A DNA stretch of 44,261 nucleotides from an uncultured Clostridium sp. (GTDB taxonomy: Bacteria; Bacillota; Clostridia; TANB77; CAG-508): contig CANPNZ010000012.1 in assembly GCA_947575605.1 (NCBI GenBank), forward strand, positions 1-44,261. The letters run 5' to 3'. Numbering within the stretch: position 1 is the first letter of the stretch; the number at the start of each line of letters is the position of its first letter. The notes below the pieces were generated by a model. That model was given only the letters and a program-made list of their open reading frames with translations. It was not told where the DNA came from and ran no database searches. Of the stretch, positions 1 to 9,536 are shown one piece after another. Made by a program: the position numbers and the translations under genes.

Positions 1-2
1 AA

Positions 3-236
3 TGTCTAAAACAAAGGCTAGAATTTATATGTGAGTTTTCTAAAGTTACTCCTACTTTTATCAATGGCAGTATTAGAAAATTAGAGAGAACAAATCTTAC
101 ATATATCGAGCCACATAGAGTGATTATTAAGAATATTACTTTTTTAGTTTTTAATTACTCTAATGATGTGTATATCTCTAACTTAACTAAAAAGATTAAA
201 TTATCAGAATTAGAAGAATATTTGAAAAATATATAA
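3..236 (+). CDS. C-terminal fragment of an unrecognised protein (cut by window edge)
   Basis: An open frame enters from the left edge and runs 77 codons to a TAA stop. The visible residues are mixed alpha/beta in character, with basic and hydrophobic stretches and a C-terminal end reading LSELEEYLKNI. I see no diagnostic motif. The stop lies about 10 bases before the -35 box of the recombinase promoter, so it is a separate transcription unit. It could belong to the mobile element or be the chromosomal gene next to the insertion. Confidence 0.5.
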   Translation, partial: CLKQRLEFICEFSKVTPTFINGSIRKLERTNLTYIEPHRVIIKNITFLVFNYSNDVYISNLTKKIKLSELEEYLKNI

Positions 237-246
237 TTGTAAAAAT

Positions 247-274
247 TTGACATTTCTTAAAATCGTGATATAAT
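247..274 (+). promoter_or_regulatory. Sigma-A promoter of the recombinase unit
   Basis: TTGACA at 247-252 and TATAAT at 269-274 are separated by 16 bases. Both hexamers match the consensus exactly. It sits upstream of a structured leader (291-431) and the recombinase start at 450. Confidence 0.8.
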
Positions 275-320
275 ATAGGCAATTAATTAAATATAGCTGT
301 CCGTCAAAAGCTATATAATT

Positions 321-386
321 ATGAGTACTTTGAAAAAATTATATTATATTGCATTATTTATTTTAGTTTATGATAAATGGATTTAA
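321..386 (+). CDS. Possible 21-codon leader peptide before the recombinase
   Basis: An ATG at 321 opens a 21-codon frame ending TAA at 384, immediately before the terminator-like stem at 385-423. The encoded peptide is hydrophobic (it contains YYIALFILVYDKW). No strong ribosome binding site is visible; the preceding bases form a perfect 8-bp stem (291-298 with 309-316). Its position suggests a role in attenuation, but translation is unproven. Confidence 0.35.
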   Translation: MSTLKKLYYIALFILVYDKWI

Positions 387-431
387 GAGATGTCAACGGT
401 ACTCGTGTACTTTGATGTCTCTTTTTGTTTT
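385..431 (+). terminator. Terminator-like attenuator in the recombinase leader
   Basis: AAGAGATGTCAA (385-396) pairs with TTGATGTCTCTT (412-423) through two G-U pairs, and a T-rich tract follows at 422-431. It lies between the promoter at 247-274 and the start at 450, so readthrough would control recombinase expression. A second stem-loop at 291-316 precedes the leader ORF. Comparable leader-plus-terminator layouts are known upstream of genes on Tn916-type elements; whether this one works that way is inference. Confidence 0.6.
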
Positions 432-449
432 ATTAAGGAGGTTTGAAAA

Positions 450-2370
<1,921 letters not shown>

Positions 2371-2476
2371 TTGTTGCAACTATATAAAAATAATTTACTA
2401 TGTTGCAACAACAAATTAACGAGAACAAATTTATATTTGCGATTAGCAAATATAAATTTTGTAGCGAGTTAATTTG
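2371..2476. repeat. Two consecutive long palindromes after the recombinase
   Basis: A perfect 10-bp inverted repeat (2371-2380 with 2402-2411) is followed by a nested palindrome: outer arms of 9 bp (2412-2420 with 2468-2476) and inner arms of about 16 bp (2425-2440 with 2446-2462). They lie directly after the recombinase stop and may form its terminator and part of the transfer-origin region. Confidence 0.7.
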
Positions 2477-2518
2477 ATAAATTGTAGCCTGTGAGATAAA
2501 ATTTATTGCCTCGCAGAG

Positions 2519-2583
2519 CCCCCATGTTATGATAGTATGTCATAACATATAGGGGGTTAGGACTTCAGTCAAGACGAAGTCCT
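2519..2583 (+). other. Candidate origin of transfer (oriT) palindromes
   Basis: Two hairpins lie 33 bp upstream of the relaxase gene. The first has arms CCCCCATGTTATGA (from 2519) and TCATAACAT...GGGGG (to 2556). The second pairs AGGACTTC (2559-2566) with GAAGTCCT (2576-2583). MobV-family oriTs are normally hairpins just upstream of the relaxase gene, so position and structure fit. The nick site is not identifiable by eye. Confidence 0.55.
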
Positions 2584-2615
2584 GTGCTACGAAGAAATTT
2601 CAAAGGAGGGATTTT

Positions 2616-4004
2616 ATGGAGCAAGAATTAGCATATTCTTTTCACTTGGGTAGTGATAAAAACAAAAGTAAATTAGCAAAGAAAGTTGCAAAAGAAAATG
2701 TATCTGGTACTACTTCTCTATCAAATAATGCAATTCAAACTGCAAAAGATTTATCAGATGTAAATAGACACAATCTAAGAGATTATGATAATCAAATAGA
2801 ATTGATTAGAACTATATATGGAACAAATGATATTGTAAATGATGTAAAACAAGTATATTTAGACGAATTTGAACAAGCAAAAATTGAATATAACAATAAG
2901 CAAACTCGTGAAGATAGAAAAATCAAAGATTATTTCAAAAAAGTATGTGAATCTCAAAATGATGTAGCTTGTGAAATTATAATAGAACTTGGAGATATGG
3001 ATTTTTGGAATGATAAAGACGAAAGATATAGATTTAAAATGGTTGATGTATATAATGAGCAAGTAAAAGACTTAATGAAAATTGTACCAGATTTTAAGAT
3101 AGCAAATGCTACAATACATTTTGATGAAGTTTCTCCACATATGCACATTGTAGGTGTTCCAGTAACTACAAATTGCACTAGAGGAATGAAAAAGCAAGTA
3201 GGAAAAAGTAAGTTATTTACAAAGGCAACACTTACTGAAATACAAGATAAAATGAGAAATGCTTGTATTAAGTCATATAATAAGTTTTATGAAGTTAATA
3301 CTAGACTAAAAGAAAAGCAAAAAGGCAGAAATCAAGACATAAATGTTAAGGAAATGGGAAATTATAGAGAAATCAAGAAACAACTAGCTAAAAAAGAACA
3401 GAAACTTGAAAAAGCAAATATTCAAACTAGAGAACTTGATAATTCTAGTAAAGATATAAATACAATATTAGATAATTTAAAGCCTACTTTGATGAATAAA
3501 AATAATATGGTTATTTCAAGCGAGGATGTCCAGAAAATTAAAAACTATACAGAAGATGTAAAAGATATAACCCAGACAGTAAGAAGTGTCAATGACTTGA
3601 ATATGGCAATTAAAGATTTTGAACATTCTGCTTTTGAAATAGAAAAAGAAAATTGTTCACTTAAATATGAAATAGAACTAAAAGATAATGAAATCGGCAG
3701 TTTGAAAAATGAACTTTCTACTAAAGATAAAATTATAGGAAGATTACAAGCTGAAAAAGAAAAACTAAAACAAGAATTACAGAGATTTAAAGGGTTTTGG
3801 CATAGTATTATGAACCATTTTCATAAAAGAATTTGCTATGATAAAGATAGTAACTATAAAATTGTAAGTGATGACCTATACAAGAACGGAATATTTGATA
3901 ACAATGATAATGAAATTGCAAATAATATTGCTAGAAAAGTAACTATACCTGATGAAAACAAGCAAACAAAGAATAAAAAGAAAAATAATGATACTAGATT
4001 TTAA
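2616..4004 (+). CDS. MobV/Pre-type plasmid recombination relaxase
   Basis: Relaxase of the Mob_Pre family (462 aa), which would nick the element's oriT and lead the strand during mobilization. The N-terminal catalytic domain carries the histidine motif around residue 170: IHFDEVSPHMHIV, i.e. HxDExxPHxH, the family's metal-binding HUH-type signature. The C-terminal third (from about residue 250) is a long Lys/Glu-rich coiled coil, as is usual. AAAGGAGGG precedes the ATG. The upstream palindromes at 2519-2583 are the likely substrate, and the gene at 4022 follows after 17 bases, probably in the same transcript. There is no in-frame CGG. Confidence 0.88.
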   Translation: MEQELAYSFHLGSDKNKSKLAKKVAKENVSGTTSLSNNAIQTAKDLSDVNRHNLRDYDNQIELIRTIYGTNDIVNDVKQVYLDEFEQAKIEYNNKQTREDRKIKDYFKKVCESQNDVACEIIIELGDMDFWNDKDERYRFKMVDVYNEQVKDLMKIVPDFKIANATIHFDEVSPHMHIVGVPVTTNCTRGMKKQVGKSKLFTKATLTEIQDKMRNACIKSYNKFYEVNTRLKEKQKGRNQDINVKEMGNYREIKKQLAKKEQKLEKANIQTRELDNSSKDINTILDNLKPTLMNKNNMVISSEDVQKIKNYTEDVKDITQTVRSVNDLNMAIKDFEHSAFEIEKENCSLKYEIELKDNEIGSLKNELSTKDKIIGRLQAEKEKLKQELQRFKGFWHSIMNHFHKRICYDKDSNYKIVSDDLYKNGIFDNNDNEIANNIARKVTIPDENKQTKNKKKNNDTRF

Positions 4005-4021
4005 AAGGAGGAAAATTGAAT

Positions 4022-4327
4022 ATGTATAATGATAAAGTAAAATATTTGATAGATATGATAAATGATATGAATATTAAAGATAAACTAAGATTAGCAATTT
4101 GTATGAGCCAAAGCGAGTGGACTGGTCTTATATATAATACTAAGGAAAATTTTGAAAAGTTTGATTATATGCTAAAGAGCATAGATGAAGAATATAGAAC
4201 TACACTTATAAATTTTGGAAAGTATAAAATTGTAATGTTTGCAATGTCTAAACTTATGGAAATGCAGACAACGGAACAAAATAAAGTTGCATTATATTTA
4301 TTTAATAATATAAAGATTTTAAAATAA
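4022..4327 (+). CDS. Small hypothetical protein downstream of the relaxase
   Basis: About 101 aa, mostly helical by composition, rich in Met and Lys, with no recognised domain or membrane segment. AAGGAGG at 4005-4011 serves either ATG 4022 (10-base gap) or TTG 4016 (4-base gap); ATG is preferred here. It is closely coupled to mobV, so a role in mobilization or element maintenance is plausible but not shown. Confidence 0.65.
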   Translation: MYNDKVKYLIDMINDMNIKDKLRLAICMSQSEWTGLIYNTKENFEKFDYMLKSIDEEYRTTLINFGKYKIVMFAMSKLMEMQTTEQNKVALYLFNNIKILK

Positions 4328-4332
4328 CATAA

Positions 4333-4380
4333 AAATCCCCTCTAGGTCTGATTAAATCTTATCATACTTAGAGGGGATTT
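4333..4380 (-). terminator. Terminator, mainly for the minus-strand gene at 4416-4877
   Basis: AAATCCCCTCTA (from 4333) pairs with TTAGAGGGGATTT (to 4380). On the minus strand the stem is followed by five T residues; on the plus strand the T tract is weak. It separates two converging genes. Confidence 0.7.
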
Positions 4381-4415
4381 GTTGTACAGGTCATATTAAC
4401 CTGCAAGGAGAACTT

Positions 4416-4877
4416 TTAGCTCTCAAGGAAATCTTTTCTGGCAATCTGTACGCCGTCTATGAAGATGTCAACGTCCTTGTTACCATTTACAACTTCCTTA
4501 GCTTCTTCCAACTGGTTGCTGTAAAAAGCATAACTGCCAATCGGTCCTTCGTCATCGACGGAAACATCCCAGATGTTGAGATGTATTGGGCAATCGCTCA
4601 ATGGTTTGCATTCTTCAGGAACGTAATCAGTATTAAACAGCTCTACAGATGTTGTTACCATACCTTCCTCGTCTGCAGGACTGCTACCGAATCCTGAGCG
4701 AAAAGGTATTTCAGTTGTGTAGAATTTACCATTGTACTGAATAATCGTTCCCTGAATTACCTTAGATGTTTCCTTAGTGGCAAACCGACCGACATAAGTT
4801 AATTCGTCCTTGAGCCGACAAAATTCTTCCATATCGAAAATTGCCTCTTTCCCTTTAAGTTCAAATAAAATAGCCAT
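4416..4877 (-). CDS. Hypothetical protein with foreign codon use
   Basis: 153 aa, acidic, probably soluble, with no family recognised. AAGGAGG lies 8 bases before the ATG, and a good promoter (4926-4954) and terminator (4333-4380) make it a complete monocistronic unit. Codon use differs clearly from all neighbours: many codons end in G or C (GGC, GTC, CTG, CGC). Arginines 21 and 31 are encoded by CGG (4817-4815 and 4787-4785) with no frame disruption. This points to recent arrival from a host with ordinary CGG decoding, probably as cargo of the mobile element. Confidence 0.75.
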   Translation of the reverse strand: MAILFELKGKEAIFDMEEFCRLKDELTYVGRFATKETSKVIQGTIIQYNGKFYTTEIPFRSGFGSSPADEEGMVTTSVELFNTDYVPEECKPLSDCPIHLNIWDVSVDDEGPIGSYAFYSNQLEEAKEVVNGNKDVDIFIDGVQIARKDFLES

Positions 4878-4925
4878 AGTTTATCCTCCTTTTATTGTTT
4901 GCTAATGGTGTTGTACTACATTTAT

Positions 4926-4954
4926 ATTATACTACAATTTTATGTAAAATGCAA
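4926..4954 (-). promoter_or_regulatory. Sigma-A promoter for the 4416-4877 gene
   Basis: Read on the minus strand: TTGCAT (4954-4949), 17-base spacer, TATAAT (4931-4926), about 50 bases before the ATG. Confidence 0.7.
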
Positions 4955-4993
4955 ATACAAGAACGTATCCAAATATACAATTACATTTTTTAT

Positions 4994-5022
4994 TTGAATA
5001 TTTTTAAAAATTATGTTAAAAT
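4994..5022 (+). promoter_or_regulatory. Promoter of the Nudix gene
   Basis: TTGAAT at 4994-4999 and TAAAAT at 5017-5022 with a 17-base spacer, 34 bases before the ATG. It is divergent from the promoter at 4926-4954. Confidence 0.55.
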
Positions 5023-5056
5023 ATGCACATAATAATATTATAAGAGGAGAAAAAAT

Positions 5057-5584
5057 ATGGGTTTATTATTTAAATTAACAGATAAAGATTTTGGAATAGC
5101 TCCACAAGAAATGAATAATTGTAATATAAGACTAGCAGCAAGAGGAATTGTACTAAAAGAAGATGGAAAAATTGCTTTACAAAATAAAAGTAATAAAAAT
5201 GAATATAAACTTGTAGGTGGAGGAATGGAAGGGGACGAAGATCCAAAAATAGCTTTTCAAAGAGAAGTATTGGAGGAAGCAGGTTGTGAAATAGAAATTA
5301 TACAACAATTAGGAACAACTGAAGAGTATAAGAGTGTACAAAATTTAAAGCAAACATCACATATTTTTGTAGCAAAAGTAATAAAAGATATTCATCATCT
5401 AAATCTTACAGAAAAAGAAAAAGATGAGGGTGCTAAACTGTTATGGGTAGAGCCTAAAGAAGCATTAAAACTTATTACAGAGTGTTATGATAAATTATTA
5501 CCATCTAATTATGATGATGTATATGATACTAGATTTGTAGTTCTAAGAGATAGGAAGATTTTAGAATATTATTTAAAAAACTAA
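5057..5584 (+). CDS. Nudix hydrolase
   Basis: 175 aa. The full Nudix box is visible around residues 55-79: G-x5-E-x7-R-E-V-L-E-E-A-G-C, matching GX5EX7REUXEEXGU. Such enzymes hydrolyse nucleoside diphosphates linked to another moiety; the substrate cannot be told from sequence. AGAGGAG precedes the ATG, and the gene has its own promoter at 4994-5022. Codon use is AT-rich like the chromosome, with no CGG. It could be cargo at the right end of the mobile element or the first chromosomal gene. Confidence 0.85.
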   Translation: MGLLFKLTDKDFGIAPQEMNNCNIRLAARGIVLKEDGKIALQNKSNKNEYKLVGGGMEGDEDPKIAFQREVLEEAGCEIEIIQQLGTTEEYKSVQNLKQTSHIFVAKVIKDIHHLNLTEKEKDEGAKLLWVEPKEALKLITECYDKLLPSNYDDVYDTRFVVLRDRKILEYYLKN

Positions 5585-5789
5585 AAATATTTTTAGGATT
5601 TGAGAAAAAAGTATTGATAAATTAAGAAATTTATGTTAGATTGTTAATAATAAAATTGATTGATATTTGTATCACTCGTTAAGAGAGAAAAAAGTTGTAG
5701 ATAACTACGACGTTCGCTCCAAGAAATTAGCATTTTAAGCAAATGGTACAGAGTATCACAAAGTATCATATATTAGCAAAAAATGCATA

Positions 5790-5820
5790 AATACTCTCTT
5801 TGTAAGGGAGTATTTTTCGT
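5790..5820 (+). terminator. Rho-independent terminator
   Basis: AATACTCTC (5790-5798) pairs with GGGAGTATT (5806-5814), followed by TTTTCGTTTT. It lies in the 592-base gene-free stretch 5585-6176, about 200 bases after the Nudix stop. The rest of that stretch holds short GTATCA-type repeats and no open frame I can support. Confidence 0.65.
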
Positions 5821-5922
5821 TTTACATGATAGATACCTATCATAGATTATCACAGTTTAGTATAAAATATGCTGTACATTTGCTATATTTTAATGTAAGC
5901 AAATTTTTATAGTATAAATTAA

Positions 5923-5971
5923 AAACTACTAAATAATAAGTTTTATATAATAACCTATTATTTAGTAGTTT
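5923..5971. terminator. Perfect 16-bp inverted repeat, terminator-like
   Basis: AAACTACTAAATAATA (5923-5938) and its exact reverse complement (5956-5971) are separated by 17 bases, followed by a T-rich stretch. It could be a terminator or a mobile-element end structure. Confidence 0.5.
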
Positions 5972-6176
5972 ATTGTTCTTTATTTAGATTTTTTGATAGC
6001 ATACTTCGTAAATTGAATTTATTACATTACTTAGCTACAAAAAAATATACAAAATTTTGTTTTGTTCGCTTGTATTTTAAAAATAAATATTGTATAGTTA
6101 ATCTACAAAAAATCTAGTAAAAATTAATTAAAGAATAAACAAGGTAAATTATTTTGATTAGAGAGAGGAGAAATAG

Positions 6177-6569
6177 ATGAAATCATTAGAATTATTGGAA
6201 GAATTAAATAAAATACTGATAGAAGCAAATAAGAGATGCAACATAGTTTATGAAAATGTGGGAGAACAAGACAAATTAAGAAGTGATATCGAACATGATA
6301 TATTAAATAACTATAAAACAATGTCGGCAAAAGAAAAAAGAGAATGTACAGATAAGATGTTTGAATGTTTAGTAGAAAGACACAATTGCAAATATGAGTA
6401 TAGAGAACTTGAAATATTAAAAGATTTATATAATACACAACAAAATATAGAAACAGCATTTAATGTAGCTATTAATAAGCTAAGGAAATTAAATCAAGAG
6501 CAAAGAACACCAATTTATTATAAAAGAGCTAAAAAGAATGAAGGAGAAGTTATTATTGTAAAAAAATAG
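6177..6569 (+). CDS. Hypothetical protein, 130 aa
   Basis: AGGAG at 6166-6170 lies 6 bases before the ATG. The protein is charged, likely all-helical, with several cysteines and a very basic C-terminus (KRAKKNEGEVIIVKK). There is no recognised domain, signal or membrane segment. It stands alone between the hairpin at 5923-5971 and the remnant at 6637-6855. Codon use matches the host. Function unknown. Confidence 0.65.
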   Translation: MKSLELLEELNKILIEANKRCNIVYENVGEQDKLRSDIEHDILNNYKTMSAKEKRECTDKMFECLVERHNCKYEYRELEILKDLYNTQQNIETAFNVAINKLRKLNQEQRTPIYYKRAKKNEGEVIIVKK

Positions 6570-6636
6570 CTTTAATTAAGTTGATTTTGTGGACAAATTT
6601 TAACTCTAAAAAGGTGATTTTTAATGTTTTTATTGA

Positions 6637-6855
6637 AAAAGAAAGAGTAATATAAAAAATGTAAATTATTCACAAGATTTAGAAGCAGCAATAGTATTTA
6701 AAGTATCACCTAATTGGGAGAACATAGAACCTAGCAAATTTAATTCATCTGGAGATTTATCCTTTGCAATAACACAAGCAAGAGAAGTAATAAAACTAAC
6801 AAATTCACAAGATCCCAAATCAAACACCTCAATGTATCATATGAAAAAGAGACTT
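6637..6855 (+). pseudogene. Possible gene remnant
   Basis: An open stretch of roughly 70 codons with protein-like composition, including the string SPNWENIEPSKFNSSGD, but no start codon or ribosome binding site. Its upstream end is closed by a stop at 6634. It runs into the terminator of the converging gene at 6865. The family is not recognised, and a chance open frame is possible. Confidence 0.28.
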
Positions 6856-6876
6856 AGTTGCTACCTAAATCTCTTT
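6841..6876 (-). terminator. Terminator of the glucosaminidase operon
   Basis: On the minus strand AAAGAGATTTAG (6876-6865) pairs with CTAAGTCTCTTT (6857-6846), followed by a five-T tract. The stem includes the last codons and stop of the gene ending at 6865. Confidence 0.65.
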
Positions 6877-7698
6877 AAAAAATCTATATTCGCTACCACT
6901 TGTATTTTTTCCTCTAAATACATAACCGTTGTAAATACCACCATTGGTATCATCTAAGTTAACATCTAACTTCATATTATAAACAAATTTTTGATTTAAG
7001 TTATTAACAATATGAATTTTAAAAGTCAAAGTATAATTAATATCTTCTAAGTTAACATTTGCTTCTTTTAAAACCTTGCCATTAAAAGAAACGGTATTAG
7101 CATCTTGAGAAACAGCGTAATTAGTCACAATATCTTGATTCATATATCCTAAAGAAATAGGATTGGAACAATCCGTATAGAAAGTAGGATTGGTATAATC
7201 ATTACTTTCATTTTCAGAATTAGTGTTAACAATATTAAAATTAATTCTATTGTTTTCAGGGCTTTCTATCGTTTTATATTTACCAAAATCTAAAGGACTT
7301 TTATAATTTAAAATTTTAGTACCTCTATCAGCTGTTGAAGTTGCTACTATATTATCAATATAAAGTTCTTTAATTGTATTTTCATCGGTTAACTCAGAAA
7401 TAGTACTAATATTATCAATATAGATAGAAATATCAGTATATTGATTAATACTCATATCTCTTAAAGATTGATCTTCTGAATTGTCGATGGCATTGGCACT
7501 ACTATATAACAATACTTTCTGTATCGTAAAAATAGGTGATTCATTTTGGTCTGAAATTTCTATCATTTCATTCGCAAAAGTATTTCTAGCTAATACAACT
7601 GAAAATACCAAATTGTAATATAGTAGAAAAACGACAAATAAAACTAGAATTAAGATAGTAAAGACCAATCTTTCATTTTTCAATTTTAACTTTTTCAT
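6865..7698 (-). CDS. Membrane-anchored extracellular protein of unknown function
   Basis: 277 aa from the ATG at 7698, which follows an AAAGGA-type site. Starting farther upstream would overlap the preceding gene, so this start is preferred. A basic stretch (KKLKLKNER) precedes one hydrophobic segment at about residues 11-33, then an Asn/Asp/Thr-rich domain that should lie outside the membrane. It sits 19 bases after the glucosaminidase gene, so the two are probably co-transcribed and act at the envelope. The architecture resembles single-span, pilin-like or cell-wall accessory proteins, but no family is identified. Confidence 0.6.
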   Translation of the reverse strand: MKKLKLKNERLVFTILILVLFVVFLLYYNLVFSVVLARNTFANEMIEISDQNESPIFTIQKVLLYSSANAIDNSEDQSLRDMSINQYTDISIYIDNISTISELTDENTIKELYIDNIVATSTADRGTKILNYKSPLDFGKYKTIESPENNRINFNIVNTNSENESNDYTNPTFYTDCSNPISLGYMNQDIVTNYAVSQDANTVSFNGKVLKEANVNLEDINYTLTFKIHIVNNLNQKFVYNMKLDVNLDDTNGGIYNGYVFRGKNTSGSEYRFFKEI

Positions 7699-7717
7699 AT
7701 TTAAAATCATTCCTTTT

Positions 7718-9076
7718 CTATTGAAGCCTATTATATAAAGTTTCCATATACTTAAATACTTTTTCATTCCATTCTGGATCACTTGCATATCTTGTATTAA
7801 CGCCTTTTAAAGTAGGGCCATTGTAATACCAAGCAGCAGCAGATTCACCATCATAAATTTTAGTACCAGATGGATTTAGATAATATTTTACTAAAGATTT
7901 AGCAACCGTTTCGATTCCTTCTGCATAATCTTCAAATTCAAAAGAAGATTCATAAGGTGTAGCATCATAAGAACCATAGCCAAATAGGTTTTTCTTATCA
8001 TTAGCAATTTGTGATGTTCCCCAATTGCTTTCATGAATAGCAATAGATGCTAGGAAAATACCATTAATATTGTATTTCTTTTCCGCATTATAAAAAGCAG
8101 TATAATTATCTTGGAATATTTTATTTTTATCGTTTGAAATACCAGTAAATATTTTCTTATAATCATTTAACGTCAATCCGCTAGTTCTATTTAATTCCAT
8201 ATCAATATTCACTTTAATTAGAATTCTTTGAATTCGATTTTTCTCTATAATATTTGGTGTAGAGTAAGAAGAAGTTAGATTAGAAGTTTTAATATAGCCT
8301 TCTATATTGTCAAAAGAAACTTTACACCATTCTTCACTTGGTAATTCTAATAATTTAACATCTAAATTGTGTTTTACTTCTGCTACATCTTTGGCAGAAT
8401 CTTCAGGAGATTCCTTTAAATTAGCAGTAGTTACAAAATACATGATGTCACCAATATGTACTTTATGTTTGGCTAAGAATTCAGAAGTACCAATATCAAT
8501 CATTTTTGAAACTGGTTCGACTAATTTTTCTTTGCTCAATATAATTTCTTCTACAAAATTCCCATTTTCATAAGTTTTAATAGCTGTTACATTTTCTTTT
8601 CCCAGACTACCTTCTTGGGTTACAATTTCTTCACTTTTTGGAAGGGTAGGATTGTTGGTATATTCTGTTACAAATTCAATGTCTCTTTCTTCCGTGATCT
8701 GTTCTTTTACTCGGTCAATATCAGCATTTTCAGATATAATGCTTTGTATATTTAAACGATGACGATTTAATTCATATTCTGAAATGGCTTCCAGATTTTC
8801 TTCTTTAGCGTAACTTTGCGTAAAGGAAGTGTTTTTTGGAAAGAAAACAGCTAGTCCAATAATTAAAATACTACATCCTACAATAATGTGGGAAAGTTGT
8901 AAGTCAGCGTTTTTATAAGGATTGTGCATACGAAAACGAAAAGCAAAGTTTCTTTTTGCTTTTGGTGTTTTTCTATTTTTATGCTGTCTAGTTGTTGCAA
9001 CAGTTTGAGATTGTTGTATTTGTTGTAATTCTTTAAATACATCAGATAAATTTCTGTTATCGTGATTATCTAACAT
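7718..9076 (-). CDS. Cell-wall endo-beta-N-acetylglucosaminidase with G5-like and SH3-like domains
   Basis: 452 aa peptidoglycan hydrolase. There is a cytoplasmic N-terminus (about 60 residues, basic), one transmembrane segment near residues 62-80 (IIVGCSILIIGLAVFF), and a G5-like region about 120-190. An SH3-type segment follows at about 210-265 (GDIMYFVTTANLKESP, ending EGYIKTSNL), then a C-terminal glucosaminidase domain with catalytic glutamate in IAIHESNWGTSQIA and the NLFGYGSYD motif. It should cleave glycan strands outside the membrane. It is followed by the gene ending at 6865 and driven by the promoter at 9116-9144. All CCG triplets on the plus strand here are out of codon phase. Confidence 0.85.
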   Translation of the reverse strand: MLDNHDNRNLSDVFKELQQIQQSQTVATTRQHKNRKTPKAKRNFAFRFRMHNPYKNADLQLSHIIVGCSILIIGLAVFFPKNTSFTQSYAKEENLEAISEYELNRHRLNIQSIISENADIDRVKEQITEERDIEFVTEYTNNPTLPKSEEIVTQEGSLGKENVTAIKTYENGNFVEEIILSKEKLVEPVSKMIDIGTSEFLAKHKVHIGDIMYFVTTANLKESPEDSAKDVAEVKHNLDVKLLELPSEEWCKVSFDNIEGYIKTSNLTSSYSTPNIIEKNRIQRILIKVNIDMELNRTSGLTLNDYKKIFTGISNDKNKIFQDNYTAFYNAEKKYNINGIFLASIAIHESNWGTSQIANDKKNLFGYGSYDATPYESSFEFEDYAEGIETVAKSLVKYYLNPSGTKIYDGESAAAWYYNGPTLKGVNTRYASDPEWNEKVFKYMETLYNRLQ

Positions 9077-9115
9077 AGTTTTTCTCTCTTTCTTTACTTA
9101 TAATTATACACATTT

Positions 9116-9144
9116 ATTATACAATAATAGTTGCTACTTGTCCA
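9116..9144 (-). promoter_or_regulatory. Promoter of the glucosaminidase operon
   Basis: Minus strand TGGACA (9144-9139), 17-base spacer, TATAAT (9121-9116), about 40 bases before the start at 9076. Confidence 0.65.
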
Positions 9145-9191
9145 TATAAATAATAAAAAAAATACTGGTATTTTGTAGTAAAATGAAAAGC

Positions 9192-9457
9192 TTTAAGTTT
9201 CGTTTTTTTTTGGTAAGATTATCTCCCACGTCTGGGTGTAAAATATGGTTATTTTTCATAAATTATTCGGTTTCCTTCATAATTCAAGGAATTCTAATAT
9301 AATTTTACGGGTCCTTTCCAAAACAAGCTTGAACTCTTACCGTAAAATGATTAAGAATTCCTAATTTTATTTCGGTCACATTCATCATTTATTCAAAATA
9401 ACCATATTTTACGCTTAGACGTGGGAGATAATCTTACCAAAAAAACCGAAACTTAAA
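9192..9457. repeat. Palindromic MITE-like element, copy A
   Basis: 266 bp. Ends TTTAAGTTTCG and CGAAACTTAAA are inverted copies, and terminal inverted repeats of about 63 bp run inward to a shared AAAATATGGTTATTTT core. The centre is itself imperfectly palindromic (GGAATTC...GAATTCC, TTTTACGG...CCGTAAAA). It is nearly identical to copies at 13642-13906 and 32329-32594. It has no coding capacity and fills most of the 460-base gap 9077-9536. Confidence 0.85.
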
Positions 9458-9470
9458 AACAAATAACCTC

Positions 9471-9498
9471 TTGCAAAATTTGTAAAATAGTATATAAT
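9471..9498 (+). promoter_or_regulatory. Promoter of the RNase III unit
   Basis: TTGCAA at 9471-9476, 16-base spacer, TATAAT at 9493-9498, just outside MITE copy A and 38 bases before the rnc start. Confidence 0.65.
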
Positions 9499-9536
9499 AT
9501 AACTACGTAAATCATGGAAAAAACAAGGAGGACAAA

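Noticed and set aside
3663..3720. CGG at GAAATCGGCAG in mobV as a shift site
   Set aside because: The triplet spans two codons (ATC GGC), so no CGG codon is present and the frame is intact. The same applies to the other out-of-phase CGG triplets.
5640..5790. Attachment site of the mobile element at the GTATCA repeats
   Set aside because: The short repeats have no counterpart near the left end (240-450), so no att pair can be supported.
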